Origin: an uncultured Bifidobacterium sp.
Lineage (GTDB): Bacteria; Actinomycetota; Actinomycetes; Actinomycetales; Bifidobacteriaceae
Assembly (NCBI RefSeq): GCF_949292005.1
Contig: NZ_CASEXV010000009.1
Coordinates: forward strand, 1 to 17,710
Reading direction: 5' to 3'
DNA length: 17,710 nucleotides
Both the position numbers and the translations under genes were made by a program. The stretch's first letter is position 1, and each line of letters starts with the position of its first letter. Positions 1 to 7,642 of the stretch are shown piece after piece. The notes beneath the pieces are model-generated. The model ran no database searches. It saw only the letters and a program-made list of their open reading frames with translations, and was not told the origin of the DNA.

Positions 1-1568
1 GGAACCATGATCACGATCGAGGGAACCGTCAGACAGATGCGGGGATAGCCCAGATGCGGAGGCAGCCATCCCCGCCTCACCGACGACCGCCATGCCGACG
101 CCAGCAGTCCCGCGAGCAGCGCTCCGATGAACGCCGCGGCCTCGGCGGGGACCCCGGCATCCGTGATCGTGAGCCTCAACGTGTCCGTGATCGCACCGAT
201 CGTGGCCGCGGTGAGGCACATGCGCTGCGGTGAGTTGAAGAGCACCGAGAAACCCCACACTCCGGCGAAGGCCGCGACGAAACGCAGCACGCCGTTGATC
301 CACGGACTCAATCCCAGCGGCTCGAATCCCTGCGGATTCAGCTGGACGATGGACGCCACCATCCATCCGGCGAGCGTGGCCATCAATATGATCGCAAAGG
401 TGTAGCACAGTCGTTGGATCCCCGAGGGGAAGTCGATCTTCGCGATATCGAGACCGCCGGTGATCAGAGGGAAGCCCGGGATGACGAACAGCATCGCTCC
501 GATGTATGCGGTGTCATGCTGTAGCGCCACCGGATCGAACAATCCGATAAGTCGCAACGCGCCCACGCACGCCAGTGCGGCGACCGCCACGCAGACGAAC
601 GTGACGAAGAACTGGTTCAGCCGATGCGCGAACAGACGACGCCGCAGCCATTGGCCCAAACCGGCGCCGATGAAGGCGCCGACCATGTCATACAATCCGC
701 CTCCCAGAAGGAAGACGAATGCCGCGCACGCCACTGCCGAGGCAAGACCGGAGAACCACGGGGCGTACAGCGGCTTCCTTCGCTCGATCAGATCCAGCCG
801 GTCGTGAACCTCGCTGACTGTGATGGGGGACTGTCGGCCATCGCGCTCCGCCACCGCACCCACATGGTCGAAATGTCTGGCGTATTCCCCCTTCGGGGGC
901 CGGTGCCCCTGTCTGGGCGCCATGGACCGTCGACGGGCATCCTCGCGTCCGGCGAGTTTCCCGGCGCGCCCGGAACGCAGACTCACCGGACGCATGGCCG
1001 AATGACGCGACTCGGGACTCGCCAGACCGTCGACGAGCTTCTCGGAGATGCCGGGACGCACGTGGTACATGGAACCGAGACCAAGATTCACGCTGAACCA
1101 GTCGGCGAAATGCTCCAACAGCCAGATGCGTTCCGTGTTCACGCCCGTGGTGGGAAGATCCACCACCTCCGTTATGCGCTCATGTCCATCGGTGCAGGTG
1201 GCCTCGATGTCGGTGAGATTCACGTCCGCGCGGACATGGACTCCCAGCGGATACGAGATGCGATGCATCATCTCCCGCACACGAAAGCTTCCGGTTCCGG
1301 CACCCAGATCCAACATGCCCACACGAACGATGACGCTGGCCTTGGCCGCGATGCCCGCCTCCGCGACGGGCTTGTCCCAGTCCCGTTCGATATCCTCCAT
1401 ATCCAGCGGAATGGCGTGACTGTGGAATCTGTTGACGGCCGCCGCGACCGATGGATGCGAGGAGTCCGAGCAATCGGAGGAATCGGAGGGGTTCGAAGGA
1501 CCGGAAGGGTTCGAGGAATCGGAGGAATCGACGGCATGGTTCTGGGTTGGTTCAGAAGGAGTGGTCAC
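1..1568 (-). CDS. ThrE-type threonine/serine exporter (3' end off the window)
   Basis: Integral membrane protein of the threonine/serine exporter family (ThrE; an N-terminal ThrE domain plus a C-terminal ThrE_2-like membrane half), expected to export small amino acids by proton motive force. I translated the minus strand from a GTG at 1566-1568, which follows an in-frame TGA by one codon; a GAGG lies about 12 nt upstream. The frame stays open for 522 codons to the left edge. Residues 1 to about 35 are a Ser/Pro/Asp low-complexity stretch. A soluble domain follows, with GTGSFRVREMMHRIS and a VNLTDIEAT segment. From about residue 265 come many hydrophobic helices, and the family signature IPGFPLITGGLD starts at residue 363. 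A later in-frame ATG at 1400-1402 would remove the repetitive N terminus, so the start is uncertain. The gene is divergent from ppc. The C terminus is not visible. Confidence 0.87.
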   Translation of the reverse strand, partial: MTTPSEPTQNHAVDSSDSSNPSGPSNPSDSSDCSDSSHPSVAAAVNRFHSHAIPLDMEDIERDWDKPVAEAGIAAKASVIVRVGMLDLGAGTGSFRVREMMHRISYPLGVHVRADVNLTDIEATCTDGHERITEVVDLPTTGVNTERIWLLEHFADWFSVNLGLGSMYHVRPGISEKLVDGLASPESRHSAMRPVSLRSGRAGKLAGREDARRRSMAPRQGHRPPKGEYARHFDHVGAVAERDGRQSPITVSEVHDRLDLIERRKPLYAPWFSGLASAVACAAFVFLLGGGLYDMVGAFIGAGLGQWLRRRLFAHRLNQFFVTFVCVAVAALACVGALRLIGLFDPVALQHDTAYIGAMLFVIPGFPLITGGLDIAKIDFPSGIQRLCYTFAIILMATLAGWMVASIVQLNPQGFEPLGLSPWINGVLRFVAAFAGVWGFSVLFNSPQRMCLTAATIGAITDTLRLTITDAGVPAEAAAFIGALLAGLLASAWRSSVRRGWLPPHLGYPRICLTVPSIVIMV

Positions 1569-1918
1569 ACATCAGTAGTACCTCACAGCATGGTCGTCGC
1601 ATCCTGCGGGACGGGACGTCGCCCGCATGTCCGGAACCATTCGTCGCATGGCCGTGAAATCGGCGGGGCCACGGCATCCTGCGTGGTGCCGACTCCTGTC
1701 CGCCTCTCGCCTCCACCTCTTCCTCCGCCGCTCGTCAGGCGACGACGAGATGCCCATCCCATGAACTCCGTAACACAAGTGTCGATGACGAGGCCTTAGA
1801 ATATGCCTCGCAACCGCCGAATTCGGCTGTGGGCCTGCAACGCCCGACCACCACAACCGCGGAGGAGCCGCGGAGGGTTGGATGACCAGGCAACCGTATG
1901 TTCGGCAGAGGAGGTCTG
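1569..1918. promoter_or_regulatory. Divergent intergenic region between the exporter and ppc
   Basis: This 350-base gap has no convincing gene; the open frames crossing it have no family features. On the plus strand a TAGAAT at 1797-1802 is a good candidate -10 box for ppc, with no clear -35 at standard spacing, giving a leader of roughly 110 nt. That leader holds a perfect 12-bp palindrome GCCGAATTCGGC at 1816-1827 and a small hairpin, CCGCGG-AGGAG-CCGCGG, at 1857-1873. The ppc ribosome binding site AGGAGG is at 1909-1914. I saw no clear exporter promoter on the minus strand. The -10 assignment and any operator role are inference. Confidence 0.45.
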
Positions 1919-4675
1919 ATGACATCATCACATCAACAGATCACGCCAGCGGACGCCACGATCGTGACATCCGGCCTGGGGACCAAAGGTCCCGAGGAAC
2001 GTGGTCTTCCCGAATCCCTTAAATACGACATGGATCTGTGTCTGCAGATCCTGCGCGAGGTTCTCGGCGAATACGACAAGGATTTGCTCTCCACCTTCGA
2101 CACGGTTCTCGGCTATGCCGTCGAGGCCAGTGCGGAGCGGTTCTCGGAGACCATGACCGATCCCCACCCTGATGAGAACGGGTTGGAGAAGGCCGTGGAA
2201 ACCATCGACGCCATGAATCTGCACGACGCCCAGCTTTTGGCGCGTGCGTTCACCACGTATTTCCACCTCGCGAATCTGTCCGAGGAGAACTACCGCGTCT
2301 CCGTCCTCCACCAGCGTGAGGCGGAGGTGTCGGGGAACCAGGCGATCGACCCCGTCAACGAGATGACGAGCGCCTACCACCAGCTGATCGGCGAGCTTGG
2401 GCCCGCCAAGGCCAAGGAGCTACTCGACAAGCTCGAATTCCATCCCGTTTTCACCGCGCACCCCACCGAAGCGCGACGCAAGGCCGTGGAAGGCAAGATC
2501 CGGCGCATATCGCGGCTGCTGAGCGACAACCGGACACTCGGCGGATCCGACAAGAAGGAGAACACCCGCCGGCTCTACAACGAAATCGACGCGCTGTTCC
2601 GCACATCCCCCATCGCGCTGAAGAAGCCCACACCCGTCGAGGAATCCAACACGATCCTCGACATCTTCGACAACACGTTGTTCACCACGATTCCCACAAT
2701 CTACCGTCGTTTCGACGACTGGGTCCTCGGCGACAAGGGGGGACTTGTGGAGCCAGTGTGCCCGGCGTTCTTCCATCCGGGAAGCTGGATCGGCTCGGAC
2801 CGCGACGGCAACCCGAACGTGACCGCGAAAATCAGTCGGCAGGTCGCGCGGAAGTTCAGTGACCACGTCATCACCGCGCTGGAGGACGCCACCCGAACCG
2901 TGGGGCGCAACCTCACGATGGAATCGGACACCACGCCGGCCAGCGCCGAACTCATCAACCTCTGGAACCATCAGAAAGAGATGAGCGAGCGACTCACGGA
3001 CAAGGCGTCGCTGATATCCACCAAGGAGCCGCACCGCGCGGTTATGCTCGTGATGGCAGACCGTCTGCGCTACACGCTGCTGCGCGACGCCGACCTCATG
3101 TACACCAGCTGCGACGCGTTCATCGACGACCTCCACGTCGTCCAGCGCTCGCTCGCACAGTCAGGTGCGAAGAGGGCCGCCTACGGACCGCTGCAGGATC
3201 TCATCTGGCAGGCGCAGACGTTCGGGTTCCACATGGTCGAGATGGAGTTCCGCCAGCATTCCGTGGTGCACAGCCGCGCTCTGGAGGACATCCGTGAGCA
3301 TGGCCTGCACGGCGAACGCGGCCCCCTGCAGCCGATGACCCACGAGGTGCTCGACACCTTCCGCGCATTGGGTGCGATCCAGAAGCGCAACGGCATCAAG
3401 GCCGCCCGCCGTTACATCATCTCGTTCACCAAGTCCGCACAGAACGTGCGCGACGTCTACGAGCTCAACAGACTCGCCTTCGCCCATCCCGAGGATGTGC
3501 CCACCATCGACGTGATCCCCCTGTTCGAGCAGCTCGAGGATCTGCAGAACTCCGTGGACGTGCTTGAGGAGATCATCAAGATCCCCGAGGTGCAGGCACG
3601 GCTCAAGGCGACGGGTCGCAGGATGGAGGTCATGCTTGGATACTCCGACTCATCCAAGGACGCCGGCCCCACATCGGCCACGCTCGCACTGCATTACGCG
3701 CAGGAGAGGATCGCCATCTGGGCGCATCGACACGACATCGATCTCACCCTGTTCCATGGACGCGGAGGCGCCGTGGGACGTGGTGGCGGTCCCGCCAATC
3801 GCGCCGTGCTCGCCCAACCCGTGGGATCGGTCAACTGCCGGTTCAAGCTCACCGAGCAGGGAGAGGTCATCTTCGCCAGGTACGGAAACCCGGTTCTGGC
3901 CATCCGTCACGTCGAGTCCGTCGCGGCGGCCACGCTGCTGCAGTCGGCTCCGAGCGTGGAGAAGACCAACACCGATATGACCAAGAAGTACACGGAGATG
4001 GCCACGAAGCTCGACGAGACCGCCCATTCGCGGTTCCTCGACCTTCTGAACACCCCGGATTTCGCACCATGGTTCTCGACCGTGACTCCGCTGAACGAGA
4101 TCGGACTGCTGCCGATCGGTTCGCGCCCCGCAAAGCGTGGTCTGGGTGCGAAGTCGCTGGACGATCTGCGGACCATCCCCTGGGTGTTCTCGTGGGCGCA
4201 GGCACGCATCAATCTGGCCGCATGGTACGGTCTGGGAACCGCGTGCGAGAAGCTCAACGATCTGGACACGCTGCGCAAGGCCTATGAGGAATGGCCGCTG
4301 TTCAGCACGTTCATCGACAACATCGAGATGTCCCTGACAAAAACCGATGAGCGCATCGCCCGCATGTATCTGTCGCTCGGCGACCGCGACGATCTGGCCA
4401 CGAAGGTGCTCGACGAGATGGAGCTCACCCGCAAGTGGGTGCTGCAGATCGTCGGAGACGAATGGCCGTTGCAGCACCGCCACGTGCTGGGTCAGGCGAT
4501 CCGCATCCGTTCGCCGTACGTGGACGCGCTGTCGGTCACGCAGGTGCTCGCTCTGCGGTCGCTGCGCAAGAAGGTCGACAAGGAGGAGCTGAGCACCAGC
4601 CAGCAGGCCGGGTTCATCTACCTCATTCTGTGCACGGTATCGGGAGTCGCCGCAGGTCTCCAGAACACCGGCTGA
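1919..4675 (+). CDS. ppc: Phosphoenolpyruvate carboxylase
   Basis: Cytosolic PEP carboxylase, making oxaloacetate from PEP and bicarbonate, the anaplerotic step feeding aspartate and glutamate synthesis. I chose ATG 1919 (918 residues) over the in-frame ATG 1898 because AGGAGG at 1909-1914 sits 4 nt before it. Bacterial enzymes are usually about 880-930 residues, so this is full length. Visible motifs: FTAHPTEARR with the catalytic His at 181; HPGSWIGSDRDGNP at 286-299; GYSDSSKDAG at 574-583; the active-site loop FHGRGGAVGRGGGP at 612-625; and the canonical C-terminal QNTG. All key residues are intact. It is a single-gene unit, divergent from the exporter and closed by a strong terminator at 4741-4786. 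Carbonic anhydrase at 9442 could supply its bicarbonate substrate. Confidence 0.98.
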   Translation: MTSSHQQITPADATIVTSGLGTKGPEERGLPESLKYDMDLCLQILREVLGEYDKDLLSTFDTVLGYAVEASAERFSETMTDPHPDENGLEKAVETIDAMNLHDAQLLARAFTTYFHLANLSEENYRVSVLHQREAEVSGNQAIDPVNEMTSAYHQLIGELGPAKAKELLDKLEFHPVFTAHPTEARRKAVEGKIRRISRLLSDNRTLGGSDKKENTRRLYNEIDALFRTSPIALKKPTPVEESNTILDIFDNTLFTTIPTIYRRFDDWVLGDKGGLVEPVCPAFFHPGSWIGSDRDGNPNVTAKISRQVARKFSDHVITALEDATRTVGRNLTMESDTTPASAELINLWNHQKEMSERLTDKASLISTKEPHRAVMLVMADRLRYTLLRDADLMYTSCDAFIDDLHVVQRSLAQSGAKRAAYGPLQDLIWQAQTFGFHMVEMEFRQHSVVHSRALEDIREHGLHGERGPLQPMTHEVLDTFRALGAIQKRNGIKAARRYIISFTKSAQNVRDVYELNRLAFAHPEDVPTIDVIPLFEQLEDLQNSVDVLEEIIKIPEVQARLKATGRRMEVMLGYSDSSKDAGPTSATLALHYAQERIAIWAHRHDIDLTLFHGRGGAVGRGGGPANRAVLAQPVGSVNCRFKLTEQGEVIFARYGNPVLAIRHVESVAAATLLQSAPSVEKTNTDMTKKYTEMATKLDETAHSRFLDLLNTPDFAPWFSTVTPLNEIGLLPIGSRPAKRGLGAKSLDDLRTIPWVFSWAQARINLAAWYGLGTACEKLNDLDTLRKAYEEWPLFSTFIDNIEMSLTKTDERIARMYLSLGDRDDLATKVLDEMELTRKWVLQIVGDEWPLQHRHVLGQAIRIRSPYVDALSVTQVLALRSLRKKVDKEELSTSQQAGFIYLILCTVSGVAAGLQNTG

Positions 4676-4740
4676 TTCTCCACATGGGCGCATGTTTCCG
4701 CGGCTAGACATCTGGCTTGGAACCGTTCGACCCATCCCAT

Positions 4741-4786
4741 AAAACCGGGGTCCCACGGGTGCATAGCCCATGGGACCCCGGTTTTT
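4741..4786. terminator. Bidirectional intrinsic terminator between ppc and the AhpF-like gene
   Basis: A perfect 15-bp stem: AAAACCGGGGTCCCA at 4741-4755 pairs with TGGGACCCCGGTTTT at 4771-4785, and further pairing is possible inside the loop. It ends in TTTTT on the plus strand and TTTT on the minus strand, so it can stop transcription from ppc and from the convergent operon ending at 4952. Confidence 0.92.
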
Positions 4787-4790
4787 ACGA

Positions 4791-4927
4791 CGTTCGAGAG
4801 CACGTTCGAGAGCTTATCGCATTCGAACTCGTCGCCCTTTCGACCGGTCTGGCCCCGGGGGCGACGACTTCGAACGTGGCAATTCCGGTGGCGTGACGAT
4901 TTCGGTTGAATCAGGAAGGCAATTCCG
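4791..4927. repeat. Short repeats in the convergent intergenic region
   Basis: CGTTCGAGAG occurs twice (4791-4800 and 4803-4812), followed by related ATTCGAAC and a long-range inverted copy TCGAACGT at 4870-4877. GGCAATTCCG is repeated at 4878-4887 and 4918-4927. No ORF is evident. The function is unknown; these may only be degenerate intergenic repeats. Confidence 0.4.
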
Positions 4928-4928
4928 A

Positions 4929-4943
4929 CGGGGCCACGCCCCG
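4929..4943 (-). terminator. Weak GC hairpin just after the AhpF-like gene
   Basis: CGGGGC-CAC-GCCCCG forms a 6-bp stem with a 3-nt loop 9 nt beyond the minus-strand stop codon, but no T-run follows. It could contribute to pausing or mRNA 3'-end protection. The stronger stop for this operon is the hairpin at 4741-4786. Confidence 0.3.
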
Positions 4944-4951
4944 ACCGGGGA

Positions 4952-6766
4952 TCACACCCCGATCAGATCGAGCATCTGGGGGACGCTCTTCTTCCCGAAC
5001 TCGACCTTCCGCGATCCGTCCCTGCCCGTGACGACGATGCAGGGCACGCTCATGACGTTGTACTTGTCCTTGAGCTCAGGGAAATGGGCCAGATCGTAGG
5101 CCTCTGCGCGAACGTTCGGATTGGAGGCCGCGATCCGCTGCGAGGAGAGCACCGTCGTGGGACACATCGTGCAGGTGAGCGACACCAGTAGCATCACGTC
5201 GATCGGATCCTTGATCGACTCGATGCGGGACTCGGTATCCGCGTCGACCTTCTGCCCCGGACCGGCGGCGTTGTACAGCCCCAGCACGAACGAATTGAAC
5301 TCGTGGCCGCTGGGAATCCCATGGAAGGCCATGCCCGTCGGAACCACCGAGCCATCCGCCCGGGTGGAACAGATTCTCACCTCGGGGCGGCTTCGCGGAA
5401 GCGCCGCGTCGGGATCGAATATCGCCCGACCTGCGTCGTCCTGCGTGGCCGGATCATCATGGTCGACGGACAGCTTCCCGGAACTCAACGAGGCCAACTC
5501 ATCGACGAATTCCTCCAGTTCCGTGGACAGCGGCGTTCCGTCCAGGGAAAGACGAAGCACGACCGGATGCGCCATACGTCCGAAGACGACGTCGAGCTGC
5601 TGTCGGACGGCATCGTCGAAGAAGCCCGACGATCCTCCTTTGGCTGCGGCCTTGGCATCGGTGGATACGGACACGGGGGCAGGCGCGGGAGAGGATTGCG
5701 TGACCTCGGCGGCCGCGGCCTCCTTCGCCTTCTCCTTCTCGTATTTCGATTCCGTGGGACGTGGTGGAACGACGCCGGTTTTGGCGCTCATCTGCGACGC
5801 GTACCGCTCCAATTCCACGGCGGCGATGGCGCCATCGGCCGTGGCCGTGACGACCTGACGGAGATTCTTCACACGCAGGTCCCCAGCCGCATAGACTCCC
5901 GGAGCGGATGTCTCCATATATCCGTGAGTGACCACATAGCCATGAGAGTCAAGCGCCACGACGTCACGAAGGAGATCCGTCTGGGGGACATAGCCCGCGA
6001 ACACGAAGACTCCAAAGGTTCCGCCATCCGCAGGATGCCAGGACTCGCGCTCACCCGTGTAAACGTCCTTCAGCTCGGCCTCGACCAAACCGCCCTGACC
6101 GGCGGACACCCCCTCGAGCTCGGTGTGGTACCGCACCTCGATCTTGGGATGCTCCTTGGCCTCGGCGGACACGGACGCATCGCAGGTGAAGTCGTCCTCG
6201 CGGACCAAAACGGTGACCTTGCTTGCGTACTTCGTAAGGAAAACGGACTCCTCTGCGGCCGCGAAGCCTCCACCGACGACCAGGACCTCGCGATTCGTGA
6301 AGAACTCGCCATCGCAGGTGGCGCAATAGGCCACGCCACGCCCTGCGTACTCCTCCTCGCCCGCGAAGCCGATTTTGCGGGGGCTTGCGCCGGTCGCCAC
6401 CAGCACGCCAAAGGCTCTGACGTCACCACGCGACGTGTGCACGGTTTTGATGTCGCCGTCCACGTCCAGACCGGTGGCCTCGGCCGCTCGGAACTCGGCC
6501 CCGAAATTCTCGGCCTGACGCCGCATGGTCTCGGTGAGCTTCGCGCCATCGGTGCCGATGATACCGGGATAGTTCACCACATCGGCAGTGATGGCGATCT
6601 GTCCGCCATAATCCGCCCGTTCGAGGATCAGCACGCGGTACCGTGCCCTCGCCAGATAGAGCCCCGCCGTCAGTCCGGCCGGACCTCCGCCAATGACGAC
6701 GACGTCGTACACGTCCGTGGACCGCGAAGCGCCCATGCCAGACGATGCCATTCTGGACGAACCCAT
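4952..6766 (-). CDS. trxB: Thioredoxin reductase fused to a C-terminal AhpF-NTD-like domain (permuted AhpF-like AhpC reductase)
   Basis: Predicted NAD(P)H- and FAD-dependent disulfide reductase that recycles AhpC. Residues about 18-330 are a thioredoxin reductase core: IGGGPAG (25-31) for FAD, a redox CATC at 148-151, a second nucleotide site VVGGGFAAAEES, and YAAGDLRVK. An Ala/Ser/Pro/Lys-rich linker (about 331-380) leads to a C-terminal half (381-604) resembling the tandem thioredoxin-fold N-terminal domain of AhpF, with SLTCTMCP giving a CxxC at 532-535. In AhpF this domain precedes the reductase; here the order is reversed. ATG 6766 lies one base after the ahpC stop (TGA-T-ATG), suggesting coupled translation, but the Shine-Dalgarno is weak and ATGs at 6751 and 6736 are alternatives. 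The product is 604 residues. Function is inferred from domains and the operon. Confidence 0.9.
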   Translation of the reverse strand: MGSSRMASSGMGASRSTDVYDVVVIGGGPAGLTAGLYLARARYRVLILERADYGGQIAITADVVNYPGIIGTDGAKLTETMRRQAENFGAEFRAAEATGLDVDGDIKTVHTSRGDVRAFGVLVATGASPRKIGFAGEEEYAGRGVAYCATCDGEFFTNREVLVVGGGFAAAEESVFLTKYASKVTVLVREDDFTCDASVSAEAKEHPKIEVRYHTELEGVSAGQGGLVEAELKDVYTGERESWHPADGGTFGVFVFAGYVPQTDLLRDVVALDSHGYVVTHGYMETSAPGVYAAGDLRVKNLRQVVTATADGAIAAVELERYASQMSAKTGVVPPRPTESKYEKEKAKEAAAAEVTQSSPAPAPVSVSTDAKAAAKGGSSGFFDDAVRQQLDVVFGRMAHPVVLRLSLDGTPLSTELEEFVDELASLSSGKLSVDHDDPATQDDAGRAIFDPDAALPRSRPEVRICSTRADGSVVPTGMAFHGIPSGHEFNSFVLGLYNAAGPGQKVDADTESRIESIKDPIDVMLLVSLTCTMCPTTVLSSQRIAASNPNVRAEAYDLAHFPELKDKYNVMSVPCIVVTGRDGSRKVEFGKKSVPQMLDLIGV

Positions 6767-6767
6767 A

Positions 6768-7331
6768 TCAGAGCTGTCCAACAAGATCAAGGCTGGGGGC
6801 AATGGTGTCCTCGCCGGGGGTCCACTTGGCGGGGCAGACCTGATCGCCATGCTCATAGACGAACTGACTGGCCTGCACACGACGCAGCAGCTCCTCGGCA
6901 TTACGTCCGACATTGGAGGAAATGACCTCGTAGGCGACGACCTTGCCCTCGGGGTTGATGATGAAGTCGCCACGCTCGGCCTGTCCGAGCTCCTCGTTGT
7001 AGGTGTCGAGGTCGCGGGCCAGCAGAGCCGTGGGATCGGCGAGCATGGGATACTGAATCTTCGCAATCTTCTCGTTGGCATCGTGCCACGCCTTATGCAC
7101 GAAGTGGGTGTCATGAGAGACCGAGTAGATCTCGCATCCGATCTTCTTGAAGTCCTCGTACTTGTCGGCCAGATCCTCAAGCTCCGTCGGACACACGAAC
7201 GTGAAGTCCGCAGGATAGAAGAAGAACACCGACCAGTGGCCCAGGACATCCTTCTTGCTGACCTCATGGAAGTCGTCGTCCTGGAAGGCGTTGACCGTGA
7301 AATCCGTCAGTTCATGCTGAAGCAGCGTCAT
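6768..7331 (-). CDS. ahpC: Alkyl hydroperoxide reductase C (typical 2-Cys peroxiredoxin)
   Basis: Peroxiredoxin that reduces hydrogen peroxide and organic hydroperoxides and is re-reduced by an AhpF/TrxR-type partner, here encoded immediately downstream. The ATG at 7331 gives 187 residues, the normal AhpC length. A GAGGA lies about 5 nt upstream, which favours it over the in-frame ATG at 7343. The peroxidatic Cys is C47 in DFTFVCPTE and the resolving Cys is C166 in GDQVCPAKW. The C-terminal APSLDLVGQL resembles the tail of robust, oxidation-sensitive AhpCs. It is first in a two-gene operon, with a 311-base upstream gap that should hold the promoter. Nothing is abnormal in the protein. Confidence 0.97.
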   Translation of the reverse strand: MTLLQHELTDFTVNAFQDDDFHEVSKKDVLGHWSVFFFYPADFTFVCPTELEDLADKYEDFKKIGCEIYSVSHDTHFVHKAWHDANEKIAKIQYPMLADPTALLARDLDTYNEELGQAERGDFIINPEGKVVAYEVISSNVGRNAEELLRRVQASQFVYEHGDQVCPAKWTPGEDTIAPSLDLVGQL

Positions 7332-7493
7332 GATAATCCTCATTACCTCGTCGTTTGAGGCCGAATCACCGGCCTGTGTACCTTCGACGCCGCACGGAAC
7401 CAACCGATTGGGAAACCCGCCATCGCGCCGTTTTCCGTAAGACGTCCGTGATGCCCATGCTATCGCGATGGACGAGGTTATGTCAGAGGGGAA

Positions 7494-7513
7494 ACTGTGG
7501 GAAGTGTCACAGT
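7494..7513. promoter_or_regulatory. Inverted repeat upstream of ahpC, candidate operator
   Basis: ACTGTG at 7494-7499 and CACAGT at 7508-7513 are perfect inverted arms separated by 8 nt, about 165 nt upstream of the ahpC start. The size suits a dimeric regulator, but it does not match a site I recognise, such as OxyR or PerR. Confidence 0.3.
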
Positions 7514-7554
7514 CACGGGCGCAAAGCGATTTCCATTCAGTGATTCATTCAGAC

Positions 7555-7568
7555 GTTTCACGTGAAAC
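7555..7568. other. parS site (ParB/Spo0J binding palindrome)
   Basis: GTTTCACGTGAAAC is a perfect 14-bp palindrome identical to the core of the conserved bacterial parS site (TGTTTCACGTGAAACA). With flanks it reads CGTTTCACGTGAAACA, 15 of 16 matching. It lies in intergenic DNA about 225 nt upstream of ahpC. ParB-CTP loads here and recruits SMC and ParA for origin segregation; such sites cluster near oriC. The role is known for the family; occupancy here is inference. I found no second copy in the window. Confidence 0.85.
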
Positions 7569-7642
7569 ACGTCATGTCTGCGCGGACGGAATCATAACAC
7601 CGGCACCTCGTTGACGCGCGGCCTTCCCACGCCATCATTCAT

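Larger units (their letters stand above)
7332..7642. promoter_or_regulatory. ahpC upstream region
   Basis: A 311-base gap between the ahpC start and the end of the upstream MFS gene, without a convincing ORF. On the minus strand TTGGTT, 17 nt and TACACA precede ahpC, but the match is weak. An inverted repeat lies at 7494-7513 and a parS site at 7555-7568. I saw no clear terminator for the MFS gene, so read-through toward ahpC is possible. Confidence 0.4.

Noticed and set aside
1463..1532. GGAATCGGA repeats considered as a CRISPR or satellite array
   Set aside because: The units are short and irregular, lie inside the exporter coding sequence and have no spacers.
624..1799. 391-codon plus-strand frame opposite the exporter
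   Set aside because: It is antisense to a well-supported membrane protein; the product is His/Arg/Gly-rich and without motifs.
1572..1931. Minus-strand frame in the exporter-ppc gap
   Set aside because: It starts inside ppc with no ribosome binding site and has no protein-like features.
3650..4771. 373-codon minus-strand frame antisense to ppc
   Set aside because: It mirrors the codon structure of ppc, has no recognisable family and no promoter or ribosome binding site.
5303..6925. 540-codon plus-strand frame opposite the reductase and ahpC
   Set aside because: Long antisense frames are common in high-GC DNA; no domain or start signal was found.
6767..7267. Open frame extending the AhpF-like gene upstream through ahpC
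   Set aside because: It is an out-of-phase shadow of ahpC. The peptide is Arg/Ser/Pro-rich without domain features, and ATG 6766 just after the ahpC stop is the natural start.
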